Counted from the first letter of the stretch, positions 12,874-26,140 are shown. The stretch: 64,000 nt of DNA from Pseudoscleropodium purum (GCA_963969395.1 OZ017796.1:10170501-10234500); one strand, 5' to 3'. Numbers and translations: made by a program. Notes: generated by a model from the letters alone, not told the origin.

Positions 12874-15800
12874 CTATGGACGCCAATCCACATCTCTTTT
12901 AACCTCAACCCCACTACTCTCTCCTGCAACTCTCCATTCAAAATCTTCATTATCGGAGTCATCTTCATTATCGGAGTCATCCTCATTGTTGGAATCAAGT
13001 ATCGTTGTCTCCTTCAAGTCTTCTCTCGAAGTAGGTTTACTCCCTTCTTTCAAATTTAATTTTTCTTTTTTTACTTTGACAAAACGATTAAAGGCTTTTT
13101 GAATAGGAACCTTTCTTTTCTTTCTATTTGACAAAGTAACAACATTTTCATCAAGAGGGGTCCTATTCTTCACTCGAGAGATAGCAAAAGGTTGCATTTC
13201 ACTTTTCGCTTTCACCTTACATGATTCTTGAACCATCAATCTCGATGTAGGGTTGACATGTCCATGAACGGTTATCTCCACTTTGGTTTTCTTTTGAAGT
13301 AATAGAGTGCCGTTTGTTGATTTGATCGGTTCTTGCGCCATTTCTTTTGCTAAAATGCGAGCACGCAAAGATGCCAATGGCATCCGATCACTATCCGTAT
13401 CACTTAGGCTTGTAGGTGATGATGCTACTTTCCGTAGATTATCGCCTGTAGAAATTTCTTTGGAAATGTTCATTAGGCGTTTTCCATATTCAAAGCTCTG
13501 AGAATCATTCAATCATGTGCTAACAGACTTCAACGGTATTGGTGGAAGAGCACTAAATCTCGGTACTTCAAAAATTGACTTCATTGGCTCTTTTCCTTTA
13601 TCACTCTTCACAATTGCCGAATTTGTGACTGCCATCCCAAGTGAATCATTATTTTTCTGTACCGCAATATTTGGTTCCCCCTCATCACCACTATTGTTGC
13701 CCACATCTTTTGGAACATCCACCTCCATGACCGCATCTTCTCTTTTGTCGTTTCCTTGCACTACATTTAATGCCACAGATGGAGATTGAGAAATTAAAAC
13801 TTCTTCATTTCTCCCATCATCACCAATAGCATTCTCATTGATTTTCACCTCTTTGGCAATAGCGTTTGCCTTTTCCGATAGAATGTTTTTGCTATTCAAG
13901 AATCCCATTCCATTGCAATATGCAGTTAAAGAAGGTAGATTCGCCTGTACCCCTACATTGTCCTCGTCTTCACAAAAGGTATATGCATCGTTTGCATTAT
14001 CGGGAACGACATCTTTGCGGTTTAGATGATAATCATGCGTATCATTCACCAAATCGGGAAAGCCTTCTATAATGTCTTCATCTCCCCATGCTGTCGCACG
14101 ATTGAAGTCATCTCCGCCATCTACAACTGAAAGGGCCCTTTCCAAATCCTCGTCATCATCATCTTCTAACGTCGGCCTATCTGAATCCTCTGATTCCATC
14201 GGATCGACATTATCATTATACCATTTTTTTTCATCTTTTTCCTTCGATGCGTTTAATACTTTGGAATTGGTATACATGTATACCAAATCCGCTGCTCTCT
14301 CCGGCTTCAATTTATTTCGAGATTTGTTATGAACAAAAGAATAGTTGCTCCAATTTCGTTCACATGAAGATGATGACACCGGTTGAGCCAATATTCTCTT
14401 CGCTAATGGAGCTATTAACTTGCCACATGCACCTTCAAAATCCCACCAAGTATGCGCGGATAACATTTGTTCTCCCAGATTCAACATATTGTAGAATGGA
14501 GGTTCCTTGTGTCGAAAAGCCACAAATTCGTTCACCACTGCTGCATATTCATCCGGTTTACATATTCTCTCCAAAACTTTCTTACATCTTGACATTGCAT
14601 CTGCGTCATCTGCTAGCTCTTTGTGATGAAGAAGGTATGGATTCAAAAGAGCTGCGGCTGATTGGAGATCGTTGTTTACCATTCTTCTTCGGGCATAAAA
14701 AGACTGTACCAATGGAATTGCAAGTTCTTCTAGCAAACAAAATGGTGGACTTTGTAATCCGTTCACGTGCTTCTCTAACTTCCTCATGATATGCAACACC
14801 TTCCCCATGCATGGTGATTTTGAATCCAAATCGCGGAGTGCACATATGATTGGTTCAACCATCTTCACATAATTGATGGACCGATTCCAAAAATGGTCAT
14901 CAAGAACAATTTTCTTCACCGCTAAGGCCAAGTCTTTTGGTTGGATTTTGGCTCCACATTTCTTCTTGAGAGTATGTACATACTCAACCCATTGCGGATC
15001 TATCACCGTTTGTTCCAATGCTCCTCTTAATTTTGTCAAACGCTCCATCATGATAAATTTAGAGGCGAACCTTGTATCCCTATGCATCAAGAGACCAAGA
15101 TTTGGCGAATACTTTCGCAATAGAGCTAGCGGCATATGTCTCTTCCTGATAAATTTAGCTACAAGAACTCCTTTATCCAATTTGGAAGCAATCCATTTTT
15201 GTGCAGCTCAATCCTTCAACAAGAAATTCAATGCATGTACCATGCACCCTTGGTAAAAAAATATGAGGATATTTTACAGATATTACATCCCATGCGAACG
15301 GATTTACGGGAGCATTATCCGTAGTTATTAACACGACGTTCTTGGACCCCACTTGTTCAATGAACTTTTCCAACACAGCTGCCAAGTACTCCGCATTTTT
15401 TTCACAACCACTTGTATCCACAGATCCAAGAAATTCTTCACCTATAGATGATACAAGCATGGCATTGATGAGAGGTCGATTAGTCACTTAGTTCCATCCA
15501 TCAATGGATAATATTGCTCCAAATTTTTGAATGCTATCTTTGGTCCGTGCATTCAATTGTGTCTGAATGTTGGTCTTCGCTTCATTCAACAATTTATACC
15601 GAAGGTTGTGGTATGAGGGAGAAATGTATGGCCTACTGAACGCAACCGTCTTCTTCACTACTTCTTTAAAAGCTGGATTTCGAGCTATGGAAAATGGTAT
15701 GTTCGCCGAATAAAAAAAATTTGCCCACACTGAATGTAATTTGCGTCTGTGACCTTCTTCAAACCCATTCACTAAACTGCCTTGCTTCTAAGGCCTAGAA

Positions 15801-16273
15801 TTTGATGCCCTCGGGGTTTCACGTTCACCAGAAGCTTCTGTACTCAAAGTCACTTCAGTTGTGGCACATACCATTGATACCAATTCTTTGGACGCCGGAC
15901 AAGAGTCTTCATAGTCAGAATGCGACACAGCCTTTCCGGCTGAAAACTCTTGGACATCTGAAGGGCCAGGGTTGCCATTCACATTGTCCATTACAACGCG
16001 TTTTGGAAAAACTCCTTCGCAATGCCGAAATAAATCTCGAACTGCCATTGGTAATCGTAGACAAAGGCTCACCCCTTTATCACGTATACCTGCAGGCCTA
16101 GGATAGCCTAAGTGGCTCAACATACGACTGAGCTTCCTTGCCATGACCGCCTTGCAAAACCGACATTCTACTTTACCATCCTGTGCCACACTATACCAAG
16201 GAGAAAAATCCCTCGTCAGTTTGGCCCTCATACTGACAAGTGTATGTTTTACCTCAATTTCAAAAGAAACCAA
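12874..16273 (-). pseudogene. hAT transposase (BED finger, DUF659-like core, hATC), decayed
   Basis: N-terminus from 16273: a BED-type finger with 'CRFCKAVM' and 'SRMLSHLGY'. Catalytic core: 'ILSIDGWN' then 'TNRPLINAML', and 'VVLITTDNAP', giving the first two acidic residues of the hAT DDE triad. The C-terminal hATC dimerisation block, with 'SSSSCERNWSNYSFVHNKSR' and 'ERAADLVYMYTNSK', supplies the Glu. An acidic extension and a repeated 'DDSDNE' tail follow to 12874. Breaks: TAG at 15788-15790, TAA at 15488-15490 (inside the conserved DGW...NRPLIN block), a frame shift near 15175, TGA at 13513-13515. Frames are otherwise kept, so decay looks recent. It may once have driven the enclosing element. 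Confidence 0.85.
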
Positions 16274-16534
16274 TAGAATGTTTTAAATTTGAAACCCACA
16301 ACGTGACAATGTATACAATATCAATGAAATTATTCACACAAAGCTTTGAAAATCAAAGCCCCCCCATCCACCGAACCATGTATTACCAAGCAAAAGACAC
16401 AATAAATTGAAGCTCATAGCCCTTGGAAACCTTAGCGTTCGGTTTTTTGAGAGTGAATACAAAAGCTTCTCTTCTAACATTTATAATCCCCTCTAGAAAA
16501 TTTAGGGTTCATATTTTAGAGTTTACATTCAAAA

Positions 16535-16640
16535 ATAACCAACGGCGCGGACGGGGCTGAAGCGGATGGGCGGACGGGGCGGTCAGTCGAATAGGGCGGT
16601 CGGGCGGAGAGACCAAACGGGGCGGACGGGATGGACTTCG
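16535..16640. promoter_or_regulatory. GC-rich GGACGG tract upstream of the transposase
   Basis: Repeated GGGCGGACGGGGCGG-like motifs about 270 bases upstream of the transposase start. Same motif class as the element ends. Inferred promoter or transposase-bound regulatory region. Confidence 0.4.
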
Positions 16641-17289
16641 CATTGCCATTAGTCATTAGAAAATTTTCTATTGTTATGTAATTTGAATGTTACACAATAA
16701 AAAATGAATGCATCCATGTAAAATAAGATGTACATATAAAAATATTTTTATACGCAAATGAAAATATAGCATCTTTATATATAAATATATATGTATAAAC
16801 AAAATACATAAGAACATAGTTCCAATATCACTATTGAATCCTATATGATCTTTTTAAAATCTAAATCTTTTACATTCTTTTTTGTTTATAAACAATGAAA
16901 GGACCATTGTTTTTAAAAAACAAAATTCTCCTCAAATCCTACTTTCCACCGGATGGACCTCTACCTTCTCCCAAAATAAAAGGAAAATCTGCTGTACCGA
17001 AGAGTTTAGCAGATGATTGACGAGTTGACTGTTGTTGACCTGGACGGACTATTCACCCTCCAGATTGAACTTCGATGTCCACCTTATGAAATTGTTTCTT
17101 GGTTTCCGGAGAGAAGTCATTGTCCTCTTCACGCTTCCTTTTTTGTTTTCTTTTCGGTGATAAATCGACTTCGTCTACTTTCAAGGTTCTCAAGTTGCTT
17201 TCCACACGATCTACCATTGCTTGAACAACTTCATCATCTCCTTTCCCTTGCCATACTGTGAGGCAATCTCCATCTAATAGGAAAGCCTT

Positions 17290-20200
17290 CTAATGCCTTA
17301 TAATATCACCAATGCGCCTATCAAATGCTACTGCCACATCTACAGATGAATGTCCTGTGCTTGTTTGTTTATTTGTATCGTAGACAGCACGAACTTTTGC
17401 AGCCTCTTCCAACTTCGACAATAGAAGGGCCCTACCTACGAGGGTGTGGTCGTATGCCTTATACTGCTCATCGAACTCTTTTCCATGGTTCACCTCCACC
17501 CAACTGTCTTCTGGTCCTTTCTCCACTTTTTTATCTGAAAAACGAAAGAACTTTTCGTGTTGCAAGTTCCAATGTCCCCTTATGTTGCGACAAAACATTT
17601 CATGGGCCGCGTCATCTACGATTCCTCGAGCCTGCAATTCCACCTCTCTATTGTGAGTCATCCACACATTGAAATCCAATGGTTGCTGAGATTCCTCGTA
17701 CAAATCATGCCTCTGTTCATTTGCATTCCACCGGATTGGTTTCCCCCAATGTTGATAATTTTGGAATTTGTATGGCGCTTGATCAAGAGGAAGATTCCAA
17801 CGATTGTACTTGTGACCTGGAGGCATAGCTTCCAAGATACCAAACATTTCGTAGAACCTAGTACTTAATGGACTACGACACTCAGCACACATCGAACGAA
17901 TGAGTGATGCTTTCACAATGCAAGTGACATGAAAAGTGTGGCGACATTGGCCTATAGTTACCGCACCTTTCGGTCCGAAGAAGCCTTGGCAAAGGCTACA
18001 ACAACCATCCAAGATTGGAGAGGCTGGATCACAAGTATGCACCACTCGCTTGTCTTTCACATTAATGTGTACTGAAAGTGTGTTGTAAGGGACCCATCCT
18101 TCCTCTACTTCCAAGGCCCAATTGATGGGTGGAGTTTGGTCCTTTTTTGTGTGGTTTAACCGCTCAAACATGGCATCCATGTCTCCCCAACATGTGATCT
18201 CCATATATCCCTTAGAAGGATGTTGGTCAAACATAGTCTTGAACCAACTCAAAGAGCTTTGAATGGCATCGCAATTTTCATTCGACTCCATTCCCAATGT
18301 TTGAAGACCTGCCATTACTCGAGATACTACAAAGGGTCTGTCTTGGAGTCTTTGTACCCATGCTAACCATCGAGACTATAAGTCGCTAGATGACATAAAC
18401 TTCTTCAAATCAAAGCACAATTGCAATCGATTCAATTTGGATTCAACAATTTCTTTTGCTTCAATTGCCTCCTCCAATTTATGCTTCAACTCTTCAAAGT
18501 CACAACTCTCCGTTTGCGTCTTTGCATTCACGTAAACAGATGAAAGCTTTTCCATTGATGGTTGTTGTGTCGTTTTTAACATGCTCATGTCGTGACTTTC
18601 TTGTACATTCATAATGGCAGGGTTGTCGCTTGCTTCGGCCTTATCAAAAGGAAGAGAGAGCTTATCTTTACTCTCTTGAGTCTCTTGACTGTCTCCGAGT
18701 ACAATCACTGATGAGATTGCAACCTCATTCGGATTCTTGGAGGTCCCTTATAATTCTGCAATCCGTTTACGCATCTTCATCAATTCCTCCATTTGCCTCG
18801 ATGATTGTTGATTTAAATGTTCAACTTCACTCTCCGAAGTCTTTAATTTCAACTCCAACACTTTGCACCTTGCTTCCACTCCTCCAAGGTCAGCAATTTT
18901 CTTCTCATATTCCACCAATTGTAATATGTGAACATCTCTTTCTTCGAAAAGTGGCCCGAAAGTCTTTGTGAGATTCTGAAATGCTATAGCACCTTTCAAC
19001 ATCTTTGGTGCCATTAAAGAAAATTCCTTGGCCAAATTCATAAAAATCGGAGCAACTTTCGCTAAAAATTCAGTTGACATCGTCATCTTGAAAGTTGTAT
19101 CAAGTATATGTGCAACATTCTTTGGATCTACAAGTGGACTCATTGGAACAGCAGTAGCACCATCATCGGGTTAGACGATCCGCCTATTTCTTCATGAAGG
19201 TTAGCAAACTGAACCAAGAGCTTCAAAAGATTTTCCAATTGTTTTGGATTGGACATGTCTTGCAAGGTTCGATGTAGAGGACTCGGCATTGACGCTATAA
19301 ACAGAAACTCCTCCGCCCGCTTTTTACGCTCAAAACTCCATAATGAGGATATATTATCAAACTCCACGCCTTGTCCACGAGGCGTATGTACTTTGTCTTC
19401 TAAACTTAAAATGGACTAAATTCAGCGCCTTGATGCATAGGTGAAGATTTGTAGACTAAACTATCAAAACAATTGTTGGCTATCAGACTATCAATTGTAG
19501 CATTAGCCTTTGCCACTTTCTCCACCAAGACTTCGTCTACTTTACTTTTTGAAGTTTCCCCACGTTCTGTGCAAACCTTGCCTTCGTTTACAGACTCCGT
19601 TTGCGTTTGTGCCGCAACATTTGGTATAAAGGTCAAATGCGTTAGAGCTGTAAAAAAGACTTCACCCTCCTACGCCTCTACATTTTTCTCCACATCTTTC
19701 CCCACATTTTTCGAAGAGCTTTCATTGATTGCTTTTGTTGAAGATTGTACAGACCATAATTCTTCAACATTTGAGGCTTTTTCCACACCATCCGTTTTCA
19801 CCTCAATAGTATTTTTTAATATTTTTTCTATTTCTGCCTCTGAATTGTACAAGTCGGGAATGTCCTTTTGATTGGCTTCAAGTAGAAGTCAGCAAGCTCC
19901 TGTTGTCAGAAACGTGCTCTAATCGATCTTGCGCTCTAATATAAGTTCGACCTAAACCATACACGCCACGCTATAATTAGTATAGCCTTTGCTTCTGGGC
20001 TTGTTTCCGAATAGAACACGCCACACCTCCGCAAATCGATGAATAAAATGTTTGTTGTTGCAAGTTCATGGTTTACAACAAAAATCCCGTGTATGACTCT
20101 TGTGCGACTCCTGAGGCCACAACTTGTCAATGTGGTACATTTTAACATAGGTCTTGTACATTTTTTATGTCCAATACTCCGCATCTTCATCTTCCCACCC

Positions 20201-20353
20201 GCTCTCTGCTTTAATTGTAGGGTCATTTAAAATGTCAAGTCGAAGGTCATGTGTAGCCTCCTTCACTTTACTCTTTTTCTTGGCTTCGCTTCCCAAAGTC
20301 ACCCCAATGACCCCATCAATATTTCGATCACCTTCGCCGTTCATGATTGTCAA
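17290..20353 (-). pseudogene. Coiled-coil protein with RING-H2 finger (cargo unit 2), decayed
   Basis: Read leftward from an ATG-like start at 20353 to a stop at 17290. Order: a short basic/acidic N-terminus; a Thr/Ser/Lys-rich region with the recurring word 'TQTES'; two heptad-rich coiled coils (about 19000-18750 and 18520-18400); then a RING-H2 finger at about 18000-17850 with 'CSLC', 'CRHTFH', 'TC' and 'CAEC' (C3-H2-C3 ligands). A 180-residue Trp-rich C-terminal region of unknown fold ends the protein. The RING suggests a ubiquitin E3 ligase; partner unknown. Breaks include several stops between 20167 and 19890, frame shifts near 19400 and 19143, TAA at 18748-18750 and TAG at 18376-18378. 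Some may be spliced out. I do not know a family with this whole architecture. Confidence 0.6.
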
Positions 20354-20562
20354 TTGGATTCAATAACCAATTGAAGTGAATAAAAAAATCTCACGTGATA
20401 GTCAAAAGTGATGGCATCAACCATAACACAGTAACAAAAAATAGAGGACCCCAACTCTCCACCCCGTAGGAGCAACTAGCGCATAAAGCAATAGTAGCAC
20501 ATCCAACTTGGCACTAAAGGAGAATTGAAGTGAGAAGAAATGAAAAGTCACTCTACCCTTAT

Positions 20563-20785
20563 AGCCGTCCGCCACCGGACCTGCCCCAGACCGTGCGAAG
20601 CCGCTCCGAACCTCGCGTCCGCCGTGCGGACCGATGACGTCCACTTCGGCAACCGACGGGCCGTCCGCCCGTCGCCCCGTTCGACCGCCGCGTCTGCCCG
20701 GACTGTCCGCCTTCCGACGCCGTCCGCGCTTTGGACACGCCGACCACCCCACTTAAACACTGACCGTCGATGGCGTCCGCCCAGT
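20563..20785. promoter_or_regulatory. GC-rich tract upstream of the RING unit
   Basis: About 220 bases of CGTCCGCC-type motifs beginning about 210 bases upstream of the 20353 start. It contains long but meaningless open frames on both strands, caused by GC content. Inferred promoter of cargo unit 2. Confidence 0.4.
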
Positions 20786-22677
20786 TGTCCATTGGTGCAT
20801 CCTATGAGGCCATTATTATTCAAAAAGAGCGGTAACATTTCAAAAATAAAACAGCCTAATAATCACTGCTAAATGAGGATCAATGTAATTGATTTATCAT
20901 TTTTTATTCTTTTTAAATGTAAACCCTAAACCTTATACCCCAATTACCCTAAACCTTTTCTTTTCTCCCCTAAATTGTTTTACGAATGAGGGGAATGTGG
21001 TTAAGTTCAATATGTTTGAATTATTTACTTACATTATCCTTCTAAATAGGTTTTGAGAAGATCTGAAGATGGTGGGGATTTTTTTAAAGTTCATTAGGAA
21101 ATCAAATGTTTTGCAAAAATAATCAATTCCATTTTCATTGTAAGCAAATGAAATTTTAAAAAAAGGCCCCAATACATAATAACAGTTTAATGGATTTCAA
21201 CCTCATGATATTTAATGAAAAGTTGTGATTTCTAATTAGAAGTGCATCACGATCTTCAAATGAACATCGAATCTTTCATATTTTTTAATGAAATTTTGAT
21301 TAGATTGAAAACAAAGAAAAAGAATCAATGTTTTAACTTTCAAATCATATATGGCTATATTTTTCCTTAAAAACATAGAAAAATTTGTTACTTGAGTTGG
21401 TTGAGTAGAATACATTATATACTTATACATGTGCTATATTTATTTTGAAGGGTAATTCCAATATTCTTATTTAAGATGTTTTTAAATATTAATTTTTAAA
21501 AAGAGGGTTCATTGTTTAAAGATCTAAAAAATTGACAAACATAATTTCTATTATAAATAGGAATTGAATTCGGAATTCAAATTTTGAAATGATTCAAATG
21601 AACAAGATATTGATTATAAAATATTTCTTTGTTTGAGTTTTCAAAATGAATTCACGAAACAATTGCAAACTTCTAAACTTAGGTATATGGTATTGTTTTT
21701 GGTTTGTACTTTGTAGAGTATAATACTTCCATTTTAATCCTAAATAAATGAAAAAACTCCACATGAATGAAATATTTCCATGTATTGCACAAAGATTTCT
21801 ACTAATTACTATGATAATTAAATACATTATTACATTTCATAAAATATTCTACATAGAAAAAAAAAATCATTTCAATTTTCAATCATGATAAACGATGTCT
21901 TCTACTCTTTCTGTTATATGTTCATTTTGTATAAAGTGTATATTGTACAATCTTTGAGAGCAGGGTAGTTCATTTTTCATTTTTGGCTCTCATTGAAATA
22001 GAAAATATATTTGTGTTTGGATTTTGAAATCATTATGTATTCTACGGTCTTGCAAGAATGCATCTTCTTCCTTCCTTTGAATCCTTTTGATATTTTCTTT
22101 TTTTTCCTTTGCTTTCTGTCTCGTAGGGCTCTTGTTCTCTTGTTCTCTTAATTTGACCAGCCTGTTTGGCTTGGCTCTTAGTTTTTTGGTTTTTTTAATG
22201 CAATGGTTTATGCATATGTTATAAAAAAATATATATTATTTATTTAAAATTAATATATTGATGAACAAACGCATAAAGGCATTCAATGCTTTCACATTTA
22301 AAGTTATAAATCTATCATAAATCACTCTTGCAAATTTGAATGATTGAATCGAAAATTTGAAAATGTAATTACAAGAGCTTTCAATTCAATCAATTGCATA
22401 AATCATAAATGTTGAAATGCAACTCGTATGAGTTTAGCATCTATGAAGATTAATTCATGCCATCCACATGCAATTTTCCAATTTAATAAAATGCAATTGA
22501 GTACTTCAATTTCTTTCTTTCCAATTCTCCAAGTAACATTCACTTCATATCTTTCTCTATTTGTTTATCTATTTTTTGGGAACAAATGGAGAAACCATCT
22601 TTGTCTATATTTGAACATGCACTCTTATTTAATTGATGAAGAATAGATTTATGAAATATATAATCATTGATTTGTTC

Positions 22678-22993
22678 CAGGGTTGACAGGACGTCCGGAC
22701 GCGGACGCTGTGTCCGCAGCGTCCGCTGACATTCGCGTCCCGGCGGACGCAGCGTCCGCCTGTCCCCCGTCCGCCCGTTCGTCCACCCGATTACGGCCGT
22801 CCGATCGACGCACAGACTGATTTGGTCCGCACCATTTGGGCGTCCGCCTCGGGCGGTCGGTCGGTCCGCCCCGTCCGTCCGCTTTCCGACAGCGGTCGGG
22901 ACGCTGCGTCCGCTAGCGTCCGTGCATCCGGACGTCTGGACGTCCGGAAAACGGACGCTATTTTGGGGCGGACGTTGAAATTCGTCAACCCTG
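22678..22993. mobile_element. 316-bp hAT MITE nested in the giant element
   Basis: Perfect 10-bp terminal inverted repeats CAGGGTTGAC / GTCAACCCTG and a perfect 8-bp duplication ATTTGTTC at 22670-22677 and 22994-23001. The interior is almost only GGACG/CGTCC motifs. Its left end resembles the R end and its right end the L end of the 16-kb element, so it is an internally deleted relative inserted in inverted orientation. It has no coding capacity. Confidence 0.92.
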
Positions 22994-23519
22994 ATTTGTT
23001 CATGTTGATTTATCTAATATATTTTATGTATGTATATATATATATTATTAAAGGAGTATGGAAGACAAGATTGACAGATTGTATTCGAATGTTGTTGATT
23101 TTGAAATGATTTCGTACTATATCATTTATAAGAATATTATAATAATATTATGTTATAATATTCTTAAAACAATTGCAACAAATATTAAAATACATGCTAA
23201 GTTAGGTTTGTTAGCCTACCAATTGTTCATTAATAGACATAATTGAGTAGCCCCCTTAAATGAAACATTCAATATCTAATATCTTACAATCCAAATGGTG
23301 GATTTGTCTAAAAAATTTTCCACATCTTTTCCAACTAATTTACTACAAGATCCTATGGTTACATATGCCCAAAAGTTTTTTTCTTCTAAGACTTGGTATT
23401 TGCACTACTAATGGCAGTTTTGAAGTGTTTTTAGTGAAAAGAACTTTAGAGGTTAAACATTTATACCGTGAAATTTTGAAAAAAGAACAATTTGCTTCAT
23501 TGGGTTTAGGGTTTATGGT

Positions 23520-23705
23520 GAGCCGTCCGTCCTGTCCGCCTCGATACCCGTCCGCCCTGATACCTGTTCGCCCCGTCCTCCGTCCACCCGGTTCGCCTGA
23601 TTCGACGTCCGCCTTGTCCGCCCCGATACCCGTCCGCCCGGTTACGACCGTCCGATTGACACGCGGACTGATGTGGTCTACATGATCTGGATGTCTACCT
23701 TGGGA
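23520..23705. promoter_or_regulatory. GC-rich tract upstream of the Gly/Tyr-rich unit
   Basis: CCGTCCGCC-rich tract ending about 250 bases before the ATG at 23952, followed by a short (AT)n run at about 23712-23727. Inferred promoter of cargo unit 3; same motif class as the element ends. Confidence 0.4.
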
Positions 23706-23951
23706 CGCCCGCATATATATATATATATGGGGAGGCGGATGGCTCATTCCGAACAGTCGTTCTCTTTTGGAGTGGACGGACCAGTGCCTTGGTAGCTTTG
23801 CGCGCCCCCTTCGCTTTGAGTGAATGATTGTTGTGACATTGTTACAAATTTTCACAAAGTTCACGCTTGTAAAATTTTAATTAATTGATTAAATCAAAAT
23901 TTTGGTTCTTAAGCTTTCGAATTGTTTCATTCTCTTTGCTTCGGCTTCATC

Positions 23952-25230
23952 ATGCCGAAAGATAGAACACCCAAAAAAAATAGTCGAAAAAGAAGACCCC
24001 AATCATTCGATTGGGATGCTTGAGCCGATCCATTGTGCGTGGGTGAACCGGGATGGGAAGAAGAACCAACAAAAGTGTGGGATTGCTCAATGTGCAAGAA
24101 GTATGTGAAAATGACTCACATTCAAAAACTTTGGCGACGTGAACGTATAGAGCACCAAGCGCCACGTTGGAAAGGACAAATGTCTACGTGCCAAAGTGAA
24201 CACTTCAAACAACGATACGCATAAGTGTATCGAGTTCTTGGCATTAAAAGCGCCAAAACCAAATATAATGAATTATAATGTTATGGCAATGGTTTGGATA
24301 GAGATTGTACTCCACGAGGACATGGATTGGCATACCGCTACAGGTCGCAATGTGAAAAACTATACACGCACGGATGCCGTTATAGATACACAGTGGAGGG
24401 GCGCAAGCGATTGCATGCTAGAGTGGTCCAATCGAGGTTATCTACAACATCCTTCAGTTGTTCTACGAGATGCTGAAGATGCGTGGACAGATGACGATGA
24501 TGACGATGATATGCAAGTGCCTGTCACATTTGGAGTTAGGCACGAGCGGGTAGAAGAACGAGAACGAATTGAATTCGAACAACAAATGCAAGAAGCAACA
24601 CGCAGAAGCCTTCAAGATCGTAGACGATAAGATAGGCATGGTGGGTTCTACGGACGTGAACATGGAACGCGAGGATCTGAACAAGGAAGAGGTGGTTTAT
24701 ACTCTGGTTACGATCCTCAAAATAGATATGAAAGTGGAAGAGGGAGCTATGGATCCACGCATTATGGTGGTTCAAGTGCAGTTGGTTCTCATTATGGCAT
24801 TCCTCCTGAAATTGGCTCTCAAGGTGGAACATGTAGCTATGGCAACACGCACTATGGTAGGTCTAGTGGATCTGGTTCATATTATACGACGCTTACTCAA
24901 GTGGGCTCCGAAGGTAGTGGAGGAAGTCATGTAACCCCGCAATATAGTTGCTCTCTTCATGGAAGTGCCCAATACTATCCGGGATCAACTAGAAGTGATT
25001 CATACGGGCATCATGGGGCCTTTTATTATGGGGCCTTTTATTACGGGGCTTCAAATGAAAGAGGATTAGAGCTTACTACTCCGGTTCCTCCTCCCACTTT
25101 TGGAGGTTCAAACTATGGACAAGGAAGTGCACCGAGTGGATATTACGGAAACTACGGAGGTGGTCCGTTCATTGGAGTACAAAGAGGAGGCAACGGTCAA
25201 CAATTTGAGTCCGATTCAGATTCAGAATAA
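23952..25230 (+). pseudogene. CxxC-containing protein with Gly/Tyr/Ser-rich tail (cargo unit 3), decayed
   Basis: From ATG 23952: a basic N-terminus 'MPKDRTPKKNSRKRR' and a region with 'WDCSMCKKYV' whose CxxC resembles the first half of a BED-type finger (no clear His pair seen). A frame change near 24196 leads to an unknown alpha/beta-like segment with 'WRGASDCMLEWSNRGY'. Then come a run of seven Asp and a Glu/Arg-rich helix. After TAA at 24628-24630 the same frame continues for 200 codons rich in Gly, Ser, Tyr and Gln ('GSYGSTHYGG', 'GAFYYGAFYYGA'), ending 'FESDSDSE'. Such tails often drive phase separation or nucleic-acid binding; that is inference. There is a further in-frame TGA at about 24021. 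Confidence 0.5.
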
Positions 25231-25827
25231 AAAAACATGCAAGTATATAGTGAGCATGTATTTGCTCAATTTTCTCATTTTTACTCTCACGACAAGTATA
25301 GAGCACTAGATTGGTAGAAGTAGTACAAAATTTTAAATGAATAGAACAATTTTGAACAACAATTTTGTTCACTTTTTCAAAAAGTGTTGTGTAATAGTGT
25401 ACACCAAGTATGTATGTAGGCAAGCATATTGTTGAAGACATCATTGTATTATTTTATAATAGCGTTGATGTATAAGGCTATAAGCGACTTTGATAAATAA
25501 TAAAAATATGAAGAAGAAATGTAACTTTATAAGAGCCATATTATGTCTATTTTTGAATTCATCATTTGAGGTTAAATATGTACTAGCATGGTGTATATTT
25601 TGAAATTATTGTTGTGTATTTATTACATTTAGAAACTGGTAAATGGTATAAATGTATTTCTAATTAATTTATGAAAAATTGAATTATTTGAATATTTGAA
25701 ATTTTTTTATTTTTCGTTCAACGATTGCTAAAAACTAAAATGATTTTTTATTGGTATGAAGAAATGCCTAAATTAGACAATTAGTGGTTCTTCTTTAGAT
25801 TCTATTTTCAAATATGAAAAATAAATC

Positions 25828-26140
25828 GGATCGAGCGGACGCTTGATTTGTCCGCCTATGGCCGTCCGATCGGGCGGACGGGGTTCGAGGGTTTCGGAGA
25901 GGCGGACGGTTGATGCGTCCGCCACCCGCGGCCCGTCCAATCGGGCGGGCGGTTTAGGGCCGTCCGCCGCTGCCCCTCGGATTGGGTGGACGGCAGATTT
26001 GTCCGCCCGTGGCTATCCGATGGGGCGGACACAGCTCGAGGGTTCGGGGAGGCGGCTGGCCGATGCGTTCACCACCCCCGGCCCATCCGATCGGGCGGAC
26101 GGTTTGGGGCCGTCCGATGGGGCAGATGGGCCGTCCGCAT
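25828..26140. promoter_or_regulatory. GC-rich tract with 151-bp tandem duplication, upstream of the kinase unit
   Basis: Two diverged copies of a GGACGG/CCGTCC-rich unit, starting at 25828 and 25979, end about 195 bases before the kinase ATG. Inferred promoter of cargo unit 4. Confidence 0.45.

Noticed and set aside
14072..14789. Plus-strand open frames inside the transposase region
   Set aside because: Shadows of the minus-strand hAT transposase, whose motifs and frame are unambiguous.
20540..20872. Long overlapping open frames on both strands in the GC-rich tract
   Set aside because: They occur in several registers at once and follow directly from CG-rich repeats lacking stop words; no protein-like pattern.
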